DNA of 64,000 bases from Paenibacillus pasadenensis DSM 19293 (GCF_000422485.1 NZ_AULW01000016.1:1-64000); one strand, 5' to 3'. Shown: positions 48,440 through 57,889, numbered from the stretch's first letter. Numbers and translations are program-made. The notes: generated by a model from the letters alone, not told the origin.

Positions 48440-49705
48440 ATGAACAAAGCGATGCTCGTCCACGGCGACGGCGCGATGCTGCAGACGGCTGTGCTGCAGG
48501 ACGGCCGGGCCGTGGAATTTTTCATGGAATCCGTCCAGCAGGACGGCCTTGTCGGCAACCTGTACAAGGGAAGGGTCGTCAACGTGCTTCCCGGCATGCA
48601 AGCCGCTTTTGTCGATATCGGACTGGCCAAAAACGCCTTTCTCTACATCGACGAGCTGCTTCATCCGGCAGCCGCCAGGCAGGCGGACAAGCCGTCGATC
48701 GCGGAGCTGGCGCGGCCCGGGCAGGAGCTGCTCGTGCAGGTCATCAAGGAGCCGATCGGCGGCAAGGGTGCGCGCGTGACGACGCATTACTCCTTACCGG
48801 GACGCTGGCTCGTCTACATGCCCGGCGCGGATTACGTCGGCGTCTCCAAGAAGATCGCCTCCGAAAGCGAGCGGGCGCGGCTGCGCGGCATCGGAGAAGG
48901 CTTTCGCCGCAGCGGCGAAGGCGTCATCATGCGCACGGTGGCGGCCGGCGAGAGCGAGGAGTCGCTGCAGGCAGATCTGGCGCAGCTGCGGCGACAATGG
49001 GAGGAGGTCGAGCGGCGGGCCCGCGAGGCCAGGCCGGCCGAGCCGGTCATGCTGGAGGCCGGGCTCATGCGCCGCGTCTTCCGCGACAGCTACGCGGCCG
49101 GCATGGAGGTGCTGGTCGACGACCGGACCCGCTTCGCCGAGGCGCAGCAGCTGCTGCGTGAGCTCGCTCCCGGCAGCGAGCGGCAGCTGCGGCTGTACGA
49201 CCGCGAGCTGGAGCGCAAGCCGCTGTTCGACCGCTTCGGCGTGACCGCCCAGCTGCAGGCCGCGTTCGCGACCCGCATCTGGCTGCCGAGCGGGGGCTAC
49301 CTCGTCTGGGAGCAGACCGAGGCGCTTACGGTCATCGACGTCAATACCGGCAAATTCACCGGATCGAGCGGGCTCGAGGACACCGTATTCCATACGAACA
49401 TGGAGGCTGCGCGGGAAATATCCCGGCTGCTGCGGCTGCGCGATGTCGGGGGCATCGTCGTCGTCGACTTCATCGACATGGAGGAGGGGGCCAACCGCGA
49501 GCGGGTCCGGCAGGAGCTGGAAAAAGCTTCGCGAGAGGACCGCAGCAAGTGCCAGATCCATGGCTGGACCCGGCTCGGCCTGCTCGAGATCACCCGCCGC
49601 AAAGCCCGCCGCAGCGTCGGCGCCCAGCTGTTCCCGCTCTGCGGCTGCTGCGGCGGCAGCGGACGCCGCGCGCCGGAAAAGCGGCGCGACGACTCGACGA
49701 AATAG
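48440..49705 (+). CDS. rng: Ribonuclease E/G family protein
   Basis: The protein (421 residues) has an S1 RNA-binding domain (about 36-125, VGNLYKGRVVNVLPGMQAAFVDIG), then the RNase H-like and DNase I-like catalytic parts with metal-binding Asp in VIDVNTGKF and VVDFIDM, and a C-terminal zinc-link-like CGCCGGSG. B. subtilis itself lacks RNase E/G and uses RNase Y, but other Firmicutes keep this gene ahead of rplU. It probably processes rRNA or mRNA. Confidence 0.92.
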   Translation: MNKAMLVHGDGAMLQTAVLQDGRAVEFFMESVQQDGLVGNLYKGRVVNVLPGMQAAFVDIGLAKNAFLYIDELLHPAAARQADKPSIAELARPGQELLVQVIKEPIGGKGARVTTHYSLPGRWLVYMPGADYVGVSKKIASESERARLRGIGEGFRRSGEGVIMRTVAAGESEESLQADLAQLRRQWEEVERRAREARPAEPVMLEAGLMRRVFRDSYAAGMEVLVDDRTRFAEAQQLLRELAPGSERQLRLYDRELERKPLFDRFGVTAQLQAAFATRIWLPSGGYLVWEQTEALTVIDVNTGKFTGSSGLEDTVFHTNMEAAREISRLLRLRDVGGIVVVDFIDMEEGANRERVRQELEKASREDRSKCQIHGWTRLGLLEITRRKARRSVGAQLFPLCGCCGGSGRRAPEKRRDDSTK

Positions 49706-49706
49706 C

Positions 49707-49735
49707 TTGATCGGGCTTTTCGCCTATGATACAAT
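49707..49735 (+). promoter_or_regulatory. Promoter of rplU-prp-rpmA
   Basis: TTGATC (49707-49712) and TACAAT (49730-49735) are spaced by 17 bases, and TGA precedes the -10 as an extended element. It lies immediately after the rng stop codon. Confidence 0.75.
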
Positions 49736-49740
49736 GTCTT

Positions 49741-49855
49741 GGTGTATGTCTCGGATGAGGCATCATGGTACCGCACAGGACGGGTTTTCCAAGCCTCGGC
49801 CGCGCCCCGCGCGTCCGTCACCCGATCGTGGCGAGTCTTCGACTACAAGGAGGTG
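49741..49855 (+). ncRNA. Possible autoregulatory leader of rplU
   Basis: About 115 bases separate the promoter from the ribosome binding site and carry no gene. Firmicute rplU genes often have a conserved L21 leader that the protein is thought to bind. CGGGT near 49780 can pair with ACCCG near 49820, but I could not build a convincing full fold. The call rests mainly on position. Confidence 0.3.
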
Positions 49856-49863
49856 CACCATCC

Positions 49864-50175
49864 ATGTTCGCAATTATTGAAACGGGCGGCAAGCAATACA
49901 AAGTCCAGCAAGGCGATGTGCTCTACATCGAGAAGCTGAACGCCGGCGAAGGCGAGAGCGTGACGTTTGATCGCGTCCTGGCCGTATCCAAGGACGGAGG
50001 TCTCGTGACCGGTTCCCCGGTCGTTGCGGGAGCAACGGTTTCCGGCAAGATCGAGAAGCACGGCCGCGGCCAAAAGATCACGGTCTACAAGTACAAGCCG
50101 AAAAAGAACTACCGCCGCAAGCAAGGCCATCGCCAGCCGTACACGAAAGTAACGATCGAAAGCATCCAAGCGTAA
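49864..50175 (+). CDS. rplU: 50S ribosomal protein L21
   Basis: This 103-residue protein has the L21 signature ([15 protein letters not shown] and [15 protein letters not shown]). AAGGAGGTG lies before the ATG at 49864; the frame is open upstream only by chance. It is the first gene of the conserved rplU-prp-rpmA unit. Confidence 0.97.
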   Translation: MFAIIETGGKQYKVQQGDVLYIEKLNAGEGESVTFDRVLAVSKDGGLVTGSPVVAGATVSGKIEKHGRGQKITVYKYKPKKNYRRKQGHRQPYTKVTIESIQA

Positions 50176-50185
50176 GCTCAGGGCC

Positions 50186-50521
50186 ATGATTGTCGTTACC
50201 TTCACCCGGCGGTCCGATGACCGGCGTATCGTCGCTTTCTCCGTAGAGGGGCATGCGCGGTATGCCAAAGCGGGCAAAGATATCGTATGCGCAGGTGTAT
50301 CCGCCGTCACGGTGGGCACCGTTAATGCTATCGAAGTGCTTGCGGGAGCCGAGCTTCCGGCAAGCATGAAAAATGGATGGCTCCAGTCGGATATTCCGGA
50401 GCTGGCCGATTCCGAGGCGGATGCCCGGATGCAGCTGCTCCTGGAATCCATGAAGGTCATGCTGGAAGGAATCGCGGATTCCTACAGCGCCCATGTGGCC
50501 CTCAAAGAACAACTCAAGTAA
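50186..50521 (+). CDS. prp: Ribosomal-processing cysteine protease Prp
   Basis: Prp removes the N-terminal extension of ribosomal protein L27. The 111-residue protein has the catalytic His in VEGHARYA and Cys in DIVCAGVSA. Its substrate is the next gene, whose product carries the matching cleavage motif. B. subtilis calls it YsxB. Confidence 0.95.
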   Translation: MIVVTFTRRSDDRRIVAFSVEGHARYAKAGKDIVCAGVSAVTVGTVNAIEVLAGAELPASMKNGWLQSDIPELADSEADARMQLLLESMKVMLEGIADSYSAHVALKEQLK

Positions 50522-50538
50522 GAAGGGAGGACTCCGTC

Positions 50539-50850
50539 ATGTTGAAACTGAATCTTCAATTGTTCGCATCCAAAAAGGGTGTCGGCTCCACGAAGAACGG
50601 ACGCGACAGCCAATCGAAGCGTCTGGGCGCGAAGCGTGCGGATGGACAGACCGTAACGGCAGGGAACATCCTGTTCCGCCAGCGCGGCACGAAGATCCAC
50701 CCGGGCAACAACGTAGGCATCGGCAAAGATGATACGCTGTTCGCACTGATCGACGGCGTGGTCAAGTTCGAGCGTTGGGGACGCGACCGCAAAAAAGTCA
50801 GCGTATACCCGGTTGATCTGGCTCCGGTAGCCGCAGCAGTAGAAGCTTAA
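50539..50850 (+). CDS. rpmA: 50S ribosomal protein L27 with Prp-cleaved leader
   Basis: This 103-residue protein begins [10 protein letters not shown], followed by [13 protein letters not shown]. The LNLQLFA/S site is the Firmicute Prp cleavage motif, so the mature protein starts at Ser11 or after processing near it. GGGAGG precedes the ATG at 50539. A strong terminator follows. Confidence 0.97.
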   Translation: MLKLNLQLFASKKGVGSTKNGRDSQSKRLGAKRADGQTVTAGNILFRQRGTKIHPGNNVGIGKDDTLFALIDGVVKFERWGRDRKKVSVYPVDLAPVAAAVEA

Positions 50851-50866
50851 GAACCAGAGACACGCG

Positions 50867-50899
50867 ACCCGGCCTGATACGAGCAGGCCGGGTTTTTTT
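50867..50899 (+). terminator. Terminator of rplU-prp-rpmA
   Basis: CCCGGCCTG (50868-50876) pairs with CAGGCCGGG (50884-50892), followed by seven T residues. Confidence 0.92.
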
Positions 50900-50928
50900 A
50901 TCATCCGGGCAGAAAGTGGGATCGACGT

Positions 50929-51663
50929 ATGAATCGCTATCATTCGGCCAAGCTGTATGCAGCGGGCTCGGTTCTGCTGCCGGCGGCTGCCGCGGCCGCT
51001 TGGCCTTCGTGGCTGTGGACGCAGCTGCTGTTCCTGCTTTGGACGGCGGCTGCGGCGGCGGTATGGATCCGTCTGGAGAGGAAGCAGCATCGGCTGCAGC
51101 TGCAAAAAAGCCTGGCGGCGGTGCAGCAGGCTTCCATCCAGACGCTGGGCCATCATCGTCATGACTGGATGAACGATCTGCAGGTGCTGTACGGCTATAT
51201 CCGGATGAACAAGCCGGATCGAGCGCTGGCGACCGTCGAGCGGATTCGGGAGCAGATGCTTCGCGAGAGCAAGATCTCCAAGCTTGGCTGCCCGGCGCTG
51301 ACCGCCTACCTGCAGTCCTTCCGCACACTCTCGCAATCGATCGTGCTGGAAGTCGACATCGAGGACAACCTGTCGCTGGAGGAGCTCAGCGAAGGATGCG
51401 ACGGGGCCGGAGAAGCGATCATTGAAGTCATCAATGCCTATCGCTTCAGCATCAAGCCGGGCGGAGGCGATCCGGCCCGGCTGCAGCTGAGGCTTTCTCG
51501 CGGCAGCGGCGAGCTTTTAGTGGAGCTGGAGTTTGCCGGCGAGCTGATGGACGACGCTGAACTCGTGGAAAAATTGGAGCAGCGCCTGCGCGGAACGCCG
51601 CTGCAGGCAGACAGTCTGAAGCAGCATCGCCATGTTCTGCTGAAGGCACCGCTCTGCGCATAG
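50929..51663 (+). CDS. spo0B: Sporulation phosphotransferase Spo0B with membrane anchor
   Basis: Spo0B passes phosphate from Spo0F to Spo0A. The 244-residue protein has the H-box GHHRHDWMNDLQVLYGYI with the phosphorylated His at 78, followed by a degenerate kinase-like C-terminal domain. B. subtilis Spo0B (192 residues) is soluble; this one has two extra hydrophobic helices at the N-terminus (about 8-25 and 30-47). It lies between rpmA and obg as in B. subtilis. Confidence 0.87.
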   Translation: MNRYHSAKLYAAGSVLLPAAAAAAWPSWLWTQLLFLLWTAAAAAVWIRLERKQHRLQLQKSLAAVQQASIQTLGHHRHDWMNDLQVLYGYIRMNKPDRALATVERIREQMLRESKISKLGCPALTAYLQSFRTLSQSIVLEVDIEDNLSLEELSEGCDGAGEAIIEVINAYRFSIKPGGGDPARLQLRLSRGSGELLVELEFAGELMDDAELVEKLEQRLRGTPLQADSLKQHRHVLLKAPLCA

Positions 51664-51679
51664 ATGGAGGAACTGAATC

Positions 51680-53002
51680 ATGTTTGTCGATAAAGCCAAA
51701 ATATTTGTCAAAGGCGGCGACGGAGGAGACGGCATCGTCTCGTTCCGCCGGGAAAAGTACGTTCCCGAAGGCGGTCCTGCCGGCGGCGACGGAGGACGCG
51801 GCGCGAACGTCATCTTCCGCGTGGACGAAGGCCTGCGCACGCTGATGGATTTCCGCTACCAAAAGCATTTCAAAGGCGACCGCGGCGAGAGGGGCCGTCC
51901 GAAGACGATGCACGGAGCAAGGGCGGAGGACATGATCGTCCGCATCCCTCCGGGCACGATCATCATCGATGACGACACCGGCGAGATCGTCGGCGACCTG
52001 ACCCGCCACGGCCAGGAAGTCGTCGTCGCCAAGGGCGGACGCGGCGGACGCGGCAACCCGCGCTTCGCCACGATCAGCAATCCTGCGCCTGAGATCGCCG
52101 AAAAAGGCGAGGAAGGCCAGGAGCGCTGGCTCGTGCTGGAGCTCAAGGTGATGGCGGACGTCGGCCTCGTCGGCTTCCCGAGCGTCGGCAAGTCGACGCT
52201 GCTGTCGATCGTCTCGGCGGCCAAGCCGAAGATCGGCGCCTATCACTTCACGACGATCACGCCGAACCTCGGCGTCGTCGACGTCGAAGAGGGCCGCAGC
52301 TTCGTCATGGCGGATCTGCCCGGCCTGATCGAGGGCGCGCATGAAGGCGTCGGCCTCGGCCACGAGTTCCTGCGCCACATCGAGCGGACTCGCGTCATCG
52401 TGCATGTCGTGGACATGTCCGGCTCCGAGGGCCGCGATCCGTTCGAGGACTGGCTCAAGATCAACGAGGAGCTCGTGCTCTACAACGCCAAGCTGGCGGA
52501 GCGCCCGCAAATCATCGCCGCCAACAAGATGGACATGCCGGATTCGGAGGCCAACCTCGAGCGGTTCCGCGAGCAGCTCGCCGAGCGCGCCGAGGAGCGG
52601 GAGTACGAGATCATGCCGATCTCCTCGCTGACCAAGGAAGGCATCCAGGAGCTGCTTTACAAGGCGGCGGCGACGCTCGAGGCCATCCCCGAAGCGCCGG
52701 AGCTCGAAGAGGTCAAGGGAGTCGAGGAGCGCAAGATCTTCCGTCATTCCGAGAAGGAAGAAACGCCGTTCCGCGTCTACAAGGAGAACGACTACTTCGT
52801 CGTCGAGAGCGAATCGTTCGAGCGTCAGATCAAGCGCATCCATCTCAACTCCTACGATGCGGTCATGCGCTTCGCCCGCATGCTGCGGCGCATGGGCGTG
52901 GACAGCGCCCTGCGCAAGATCGGAGCCAAGGACGGCGACACAGTGCGCATCGGCGAATTCACCTTCGAGTTCTTCGAGGGCAGCGACTATTCTCCTGAAT
53001 GA
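51680..53002 (+). CDS. obg: GTPase ObgE
   Basis: Obg is an essential GTPase of ribosome assembly and, in B. subtilis, of stress and sporulation control. The 440-residue protein has the Gly-rich Obg fold (1-158), a G domain with GFPSVGKST (about 167-175) and [12 protein letters not shown], and a C-terminal OCT domain (about 345-425). Its start is 16 bases after spo0B. Confidence 0.97.
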   Translation: MFVDKAKIFVKGGDGGDGIVSFRREKYVPEGGPAGGDGGRGANVIFRVDEGLRTLMDFRYQKHFKGDRGERGRPKTMHGARAEDMIVRIPPGTIIIDDDTGEIVGDLTRHGQEVVVAKGGRGGRGNPRFATISNPAPEIAEKGEEGQERWLVLELKVMADVGLVGFPSVGKSTLLSIVSAAKPKIGAYHFTTITPNLGVVDVEEGRSFVMADLPGLIEGAHEGVGLGHEFLRHIERTRVIVHVVDMSGSEGRDPFEDWLKINEELVLYNAKLAERPQIIAANKMDMPDSEANLERFREQLAERAEEREYEIMPISSLTKEGIQELLYKAAATLEAIPEAPELEEVKGVEERKIFRHSEKEETPFRVYKENDYFVVESESFERQIKRIHLNSYDAVMRFARMLRRMGVDSALRKIGAKDGDTVRIGEFTFEFFEGSDYSPE

Positions 53003-53060
53003 GCAAAGCTTGCTTCTGTCTAGGGTCCGCTTGGCGGACTTGGACCGGCAGCTTCAAAGC

Positions 53061-53088
53061 AGCGGCCCCCGGCGGGGGCCGCTTTTTT
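53061..53088 (+). terminator. Terminator of spo0B-obg
   Basis: GCGGCCCC pairs with GGGGCCGC around CGGCG and is followed by six T residues. Confidence 0.9.
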
Positions 53089-53219
53089 ATTGGCTTCGCG
53101 CTCGACGGCTGGATGGATGATCATGCGGAATCGCCTGAGCCGCAGGATCGCTTCGGTCCTATCGGACGATCGAGCAATAGCGCCGCTCCTGGGACGGCGC
53201 TAGGCTGGAGGTCAAGCCC

Positions 53220-53248
53220 TTGCTGATTATAGATAAAGGCAATATATT
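53220..53248 (+). promoter_or_regulatory. Promoter in an AT-rich island before the methyltransferase gene
   Basis: TTGCTG (53220-53225) and TATATT (53243-53248) are spaced by 17 bases. The surrounding 53222-53285 is much richer in AT than anything nearby. The gene-free stretch 53003-53326 otherwise holds only the obg terminator and a small hairpin (AGCGCCG/CGGCGCT near 53180-53200). Confidence 0.5.
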
Positions 53249-53326
53249 AATCCCTATTCTATATTTCAAAATAATAACGTTCCGTGTTAAGCTGAACCCA
53301 TTCCAAAGGGAAGAGGCGAAGCGGAG

Positions 53327-54001
53327 ATGGACGAAAAGGTGAGGGAGCAGTTCGAGCTGGCGGCAGCCCGGTACGACGAGGAGCGCAGGGTGCTCATTCC
53401 CTGCTACGACGACTTTTACGGCAGCGCCTTGAAGTCGGCGCGCACCGATGCCGAAAAGCCGCGCATCCTGGAGCTCGGGGCGGGAACGGGGCTGTTCTCG
53501 GCGATGCTGCGGCAAGCGTATCCGTCCGCGGAGCTGACGCTGATGGACTTCAGCCCGTCCATGCTGGGCAAGGCGCGCGAGCGGTTCGCCGACGACGACG
53601 GAGTCCGCTTCGCGGAAGGCGACATGGCGGACGGCCTGCCGGAAGGGCCGTTCGACCTCGTCGTCTCCTCGCTGGCGATCCATCATCTGCCGCATGAGGC
53701 GAAGCGGAGGCTGTTCCGGCATGTCCGAGGCAGCTTGGCTGCGGGGGGCCGGTTCGTGAACGCGGACCAGGCGGCGGCCGAGTCTCCTGTCTTCGATGCG
53801 ATTTACCGCGAGCTGTGGCTCGAGGAGATCTACGACGGACGCATCCGCAAGGAAGCGGCCGACGCCTCGGTCAAGCGACGGGAGACGGACATCAACGCCA
53901 AAGCCTCGGAGCAGCTCGCCTGGCTGCGGGAGGCGGGCTTCGCCGATGCGGATGTCGTCTATAAGTTCCGCGATTTCGCGGTCTTCTGCGCGCTCGTATG
54001 A
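53327..54001 (+). CDS. Class I SAM-dependent methyltransferase
   Basis: The protein (224 residues) has the motif I ELGAGTGLFSAML near residue 47, motif II LMDFSPSMLGKAR and a VVSSLAIHHLPHEAKR motif IV region. The substrate is unknown. It sits between obg and the ACT-domain gene, outside the B. subtilis order, with its own promoter and terminator. The ribosome binding site is moderate (AGAGGCG about 11 bases upstream). Confidence 0.88.
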   Translation: MDEKVREQFELAAARYDEERRVLIPCYDDFYGSALKSARTDAEKPRILELGAGTGLFSAMLRQAYPSAELTLMDFSPSMLGKARERFADDDGVRFAEGDMADGLPEGPFDLVVSSLAIHHLPHEAKRRLFRHVRGSLAAGGRFVNADQAAAESPVFDAIYRELWLEEIYDGRIRKEAADASVKRRETDINAKASEQLAWLREAGFADADVVYKFRDFAVFCALV

Positions 54002-54014
54002 GACGGCGCCGATG

Positions 54015-54039
54015 CAACGCCCTCGCGGGCGTTGTTTTT
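54015..54039 (+). terminator. Terminator of the methyltransferase gene
   Basis: CAACGCCC-TCGC-GGGCGTTG is followed by a T-run. Confidence 0.9.
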
Positions 54040-54124
54040 GTTTCTTTTCCAGAGAAAAGTACGTTATAATGTACAAAATTACTCTATCAAGAACAAACTC
54101 GACGGAAGCTGCATAGAAAAAAGG

Positions 54125-54154
54125 TTGCTGTCATCGACGGGCATCCGGTATAAT
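54125..54154 (+). promoter_or_regulatory. Promoter of the ACT-hom-thrB-pheA unit
   Basis: TTGCTG (54125-54130) and TATAAT (54149-54154) are spaced by 18 bases, 44 bases before the first gene. Confidence 0.7.
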
Positions 54155-54198
54155 GTCCACTATATGAAAACAACTGTCTATGGTAGGAGGACGCCAGC

Positions 54199-54636
54199 TT
54201 GACGGAGCGATACTATGTCGTTCGCGAAGACCTGCTGCCGGAGGCGATCGTCAAGACGATCGCGGTCAAGGAGATGCTCGGCCGCGGCGAGGCGGCGACG
54301 ATCCACGAAGCGGTGGAGCGGGCGGGCTTGTCCCGCAGCGCCTTTTATAAGTACCGGGAAGGCGTGCTGACGCTGGGCGAGCTGGAGCGGGGGTCGATCA
54401 TCACGATCTCGATCGATCTGGAGCATCGCTCCGGCATTCTGTCCCATGTGCTTGGACTCGTCGCGTCGCGTGGCGGCAACGTGCTGACGATCCACCAGAG
54501 CATCCCGCTGCAGGGCTACGCCAATGTCGTCCTGTCGGTGGATACGGCGCCGATGAAGGAGGACCGCTTCGCCTTTCTCGACGAGCTGCGGCTCCAGAAT
54601 GGCGTCAAGCGCGCCTCCGTCATCGGACAGGGTTGA
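54199..54636 (+). CDS. pheB: ACT-domain protein PheB (UPF0735)
   Basis: The protein (145 residues) has an N-terminal helical part with a helix-turn-helix look (TIHEAVERAGLSRSAFYKYREGV) and a C-terminal ACT domain (ITISIDLEHRSGILSHVLGLVA). It is named PheB from its link to pheA in B. subtilis, but no chorismate mutase activity is shown by the sequence; an amino-acid-sensing role is likelier. It starts at TTG with TAGGAGG nine bases upstream. Confidence 0.9.
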   Translation: MTERYYVVREDLLPEAIVKTIAVKEMLGRGEAATIHEAVERAGLSRSAFYKYREGVLTLGELERGSIITISIDLEHRSGILSHVLGLVASRGGNVLTIHQSIPLQGYANVVLSVDTAPMKEDRFAFLDELRLQNGVKRASVIGQG

Positions 54637-54672
54637 GCAGCGGAACATATGGAATACGGGGGATGATGAAGG

Positions 54673-55959
54673 ATGAAACCAGTTAAAGTCGGCCTGCTTG
54701 GCCTTGGAACGGTAGGGACGGGCGTCGTGCGGATCGTGGAGCGCCATCAGGAGGATCTGATGAGCCAGGTCGGCTCGCCGATCGTCATCGAGAAAGTGCT
54801 CGTGCAGAACGTCGACAAGTCCCGCAGCATCGACGTCGACGCCGCAAAGCTGACGACCGATGCGTGGGAGATCATCCGCAACCCCGACATCGACGTCATC
54901 GTCGAGGTGATGGGCGGCATCGAGCGCACCAAGGAATATCTGCTGGAGGCGCTGTCGCTCGGCAAGCATGTCGTCACGGCCAACAAGGACCTGATGGCGC
55001 TGCATGGCCGCGAGCTGCTCGCCACGGCGAGCGAGAACCGCTGCGACGTGTTCTATGAAGCGAGCGTCGCCGGCGGCATCCCGATCATCCGCACGCTGAT
55101 CGAGGGCTTCTCCTCGGACCGCATCACGAAGATCATGGGCATCGTCAACGGCACGACGAACTACATCCTCACGAAGATGAGCCAGGAAGGCGCCTCGTAC
55201 GCGGACGTCCTCAAGGAAGCGCAGGAGCTCGGCTATGCCGAGGCCGACCCGACCTCCGACGTGGAGGGGCTGGACGCGGCGCGCAAGATGACGATCCTCT
55301 CCCGCCTCGGCTTCCGCTGCGAGGTCGGCCTGGAGGACGTATCCGTCAAAGGCATCTCGTCCGTCGGCAAGGAGGACATCGCCTACGCCAAGCGGCTCGG
55401 CTACGAGGTCAAGCTGCTCGGCATCGCCGAGCGCCAGGGCGAGTCGATCAGCGTCAGCGTGCAGCCGACGATGGTCAAGGCGAGCCATCCGATCGCGTCG
55501 GTGAACGGCGTGTTCAACGCGGTCTACGTGCATGGCGAGGCGGTCGGGGAGACGATGTTCTACGGCGCCGGAGCCGGCGAGCTGCCGACGGCGACGTCGA
55601 TCGTCGCCGATCTCGTCGCCGTCGTGAAAAACCTCAAGATCGGCGTGAACGGCCTTGGCGGAGCGAGCTCCTTCAAGGAGCGCGTGCTGAAAAGCGACGA
55701 GCAGATCAGCTCGAAGTATTTCCTCCGGCTGCATGTAGCGGACCGCGCCGGCGTGCTCGCCCGCATCACCCAGGTGTTCGCGGAGTACGAGGTGAGCCTC
55801 GAATCGGTCATCCAGCAGCCGAACCCGGAGCTGAAGGAGGCGGAAATCATCGTCATCACCCATAACGCCAGCAAGGCGGCCATGAACAAGGTCGTAGACG
55901 CCTTCGAGACGCTCGACGTCATCCAGAAGGTCAAAAGCGTCTACCGGGTGGAGGGCTGA
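54673..55959 (+). CDS. hom: Homoserine dehydrogenase
   Basis: Hom reduces aspartate semialdehyde to homoserine. The 428-residue protein has an NAD(P)-binding N-terminus (GLLGLGTVGTGVV), the GIVNGTTNYIL motif, EADPTSDVEGLDAARK in the catalytic domain and a C-terminal regulatory ACT domain (about 350-428). Its stop overlaps thrB (TGATG). Confidence 0.97.
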   Translation: MKPVKVGLLGLGTVGTGVVRIVERHQEDLMSQVGSPIVIEKVLVQNVDKSRSIDVDAAKLTTDAWEIIRNPDIDVIVEVMGGIERTKEYLLEALSLGKHVVTANKDLMALHGRELLATASENRCDVFYEASVAGGIPIIRTLIEGFSSDRITKIMGIVNGTTNYILTKMSQEGASYADVLKEAQELGYAEADPTSDVEGLDAARKMTILSRLGFRCEVGLEDVSVKGISSVGKEDIAYAKRLGYEVKLLGIAERQGESISVSVQPTMVKASHPIASVNGVFNAVYVHGEAVGETMFYGAGAGELPTATSIVADLVAVVKNLKIGVNGLGGASSFKERVLKSDEQISSKYFLRLHVADRAGVLARITQVFAEYEVSLESVIQQPNPELKEAEIIVITHNASKAAMNKVVDAFETLDVIQKVKSVYRVEG

Positions 55960-56930
55960 TGGGCATGACCCGCGTGCTGGTGCGCGTCCCGGCCAGCACG
56001 GCCAATCTGGGACCGGGCTTCGACAGCCTCGGCATGGCTCTCTCGCTGCATGCCTGGGTCGGGATGGGCGTCTCCGAGCGCACGTCGATCCGGCTGCATG
56101 GCGGCGGACTGGACGGGATCCCGACCGACAAGAGCAACCTGCTCTACAAGGTCGCGGCGCTGCTGCATGAGGAAGCGGGACTGCCCGTGCCGGAGCTCGA
56201 CATCGACATGAGCAGCGACATCCCGCTGACGCGCGGCCTCGGCAGCAGCGCGAGCGCGATCGTCGGCGCGCTGGCCGCGGCCAACGAGCTGGCGGGACGC
56301 CCGTTCGACCGGGACGGCCTGCTGCAGCTGGCGACCCGCCTCGAGGGGCATCCCGACAACGTCGGCGCCTCGCTCTACGGCGGCCTCATCGCCGCCGCCT
56401 GGGACGGCAGCCGCGCCGATCTCGTCCGTCTGGACCCGCCCGAGCGGCTGGCCGCGATCGCAGCGATTCCGCGCTTCGAGCTCGCCACCGAAAAAGCCCG
56501 GCATGCGCTGCCGACGCAGCTGCCGATGAAGGATGCCGTATTCAACGTCGGCCGCAGCTCCCTCCTCGTGGCGGCGCTGGCGTCGGGCCGGCTCGAGCTG
56601 ATCGCGCGGGCGATGCAGGACAAGCTGCATCAGCCGTACCGCGCCCCGCTCATTCCCGGCATGGCCGAGGTGCTGGCCGGCGCGGCCGAGCACGGCGCGC
56701 TCGGCGCCGCGCTCAGCGGAGCAGGCCCGACGCTGCTCGCGCTCGTCGACCGGGAGAGCCCGCGCCTGGCGGAGCTGGAGACGTTCCTGCTCGGCACGCT
56801 GGCGGCGGCGGGCATCGAGGCCGACCTGATCCGGCTGGAGCCGGACCTGGAAGGTCCCGTCGTGCTGGACGAGCATCTGGCGCCTTGGCTGGCGCCGCAA
56901 GGCCATAGCAAAGGAGATTCCGAAGCATGA
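55959..56930 (+). CDS. thrB: Homoserine kinase
   Basis: This 323-residue GHMP kinase has the phosphate loop LTRGLGSSASAIVGAL and the N-terminal VPASTANLGPGFDS. GGAGGG precedes it, and a second ATG two codons downstream is an equally good start. thrC is not in the unit; here hom-thrB is followed by pheA. Confidence 0.95.
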   Translation: MGMTRVLVRVPASTANLGPGFDSLGMALSLHAWVGMGVSERTSIRLHGGGLDGIPTDKSNLLYKVAALLHEEAGLPVPELDIDMSSDIPLTRGLGSSASAIVGALAAANELAGRPFDRDGLLQLATRLEGHPDNVGASLYGGLIAAAWDGSRADLVRLDPPERLAAIAAIPRFELATEKARHALPTQLPMKDAVFNVGRSSLLVAALASGRLELIARAMQDKLHQPYRAPLIPGMAEVLAGAAEHGALGAALSGAGPTLLALVDRESPRLAELETFLLGTLAAAGIEADLIRLEPDLEGPVVLDEHLAPWLAPQGHSKGDSEA

Positions 56931-57829
56931 TGAAAGTCGCCCTGCTTCCCGTCGTCTCCACCTCCGACGAGGCTGCCCGCAGCCTCTGCGGCGAGGACGG
57001 CGCGGAGCGCGTTTACTACCCGATGATTTCCGACGTATTCCTTTCTACGGTAGAAGGCCGGACGGACTACAGCGTCATCCCGATCGAGAATACGATCGAG
57101 GGCTCGGTCAACCTGCATATGGACTGGCTGCTGCACGAGGTCGACCTGCCGATCCAGGCGGAATGGATCTACCCGTCCCGCCAGCAGCTGATCGGCCATC
57201 GCGGCGAGCTGTGCGGCGAGGACGGCGAGCCGGAGTACGGCCACATCGTGCGCGTGCTGAGCCATCCGGTCGCGATGGCGCAATGCCATAGCTTCCTGCG
57301 GGCGAACCTGCAGCATGCCGAGTGGGAGCATGTGAGCAGCACGGCCGAGGCGGTCAAGATCGTCAGCGAGAATCCCGGCAAAGGCTGGGCGGCGATCGGC
57401 CTTACGCTCGCCGCGGCCCATTACGGGCTCGACGTCATCCGCCCCGGCGTGACGGACCACGACAACAACTACACCCGCTTCCTGCTCGTCGGCCGCGAGC
57501 CGTTCGAGCTGCGGGAGTCGCCGGTGCGCAAGACGTCGATCCTCGTCACGCTGCCGGAAGACTTCCCGGGCGCGCTGCACCAGGTGCTGTCGGCGTTCGC
57601 CTGGCGGCGCATCAACCTGGCGCGCATCGAGTCGCGTCCGACCAAAAAGCGTCTCGGCACGTACCATTTCGTCATCGACATCGAGATGGCGCTCGACACG
57701 GTGCTGCTGCCCGCCGCGCTGCAGGAGATCGAGGCGATCGGCTGCCAGGTGCGGGTGCTCGGCTCGTATCCGAGCTTCGGCAGCACCGCTCCGGAGCTGG
57801 CGCAAGCGGCGGCGGAGAGCCGCGCTTGA
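56927..57829 (+). CDS. pheA: Prephenate dehydratase with altered N-terminus
   Basis: PheA converts prephenate to phenylpyruvate. The 300-residue protein has the catalytic-site motif TDHDNNYTRF (TRF), IPIENTIEGSV, and a C-terminal ACT domain with the ESRPTKKRLGTY phenylalanine-binding motif. The usual opening segment with GPxGTFxxxA is replaced by MMKVALLPVVSTSDEAA. AAGGAG precedes an ATGATG start that overlaps the thrB stop. Confidence 0.94.
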   Translation: MMKVALLPVVSTSDEAARSLCGEDGAERVYYPMISDVFLSTVEGRTDYSVIPIENTIEGSVNLHMDWLLHEVDLPIQAEWIYPSRQQLIGHRGELCGEDGEPEYGHIVRVLSHPVAMAQCHSFLRANLQHAEWEHVSSTAEAVKIVSENPGKGWAAIGLTLAAAHYGLDVIRPGVTDHDNNYTRFLLVGREPFELRESPVRKTSILVTLPEDFPGALHQVLSAFAWRRINLARIESRPTKKRLGTYHFVIDIEMALDTVLLPAALQEIEAIGCQVRVLGSYPSFGSTAPELAQAAAESRA

Positions 57830-57848
57830 AGCGTTATTCGACAAGAGA

Positions 57849-57889
57849 AAGCGTCCATTCGGCCTGAGGGGCTGGTCGGGCGCTTTTTT
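57849..57889 (+). terminator. Terminator of the pheA unit
   Basis: AAGCGTCC pairs (one G-T) with GGGCGCTT and is followed by T residues; the loop is long, about 20 bases. Confidence 0.7.
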
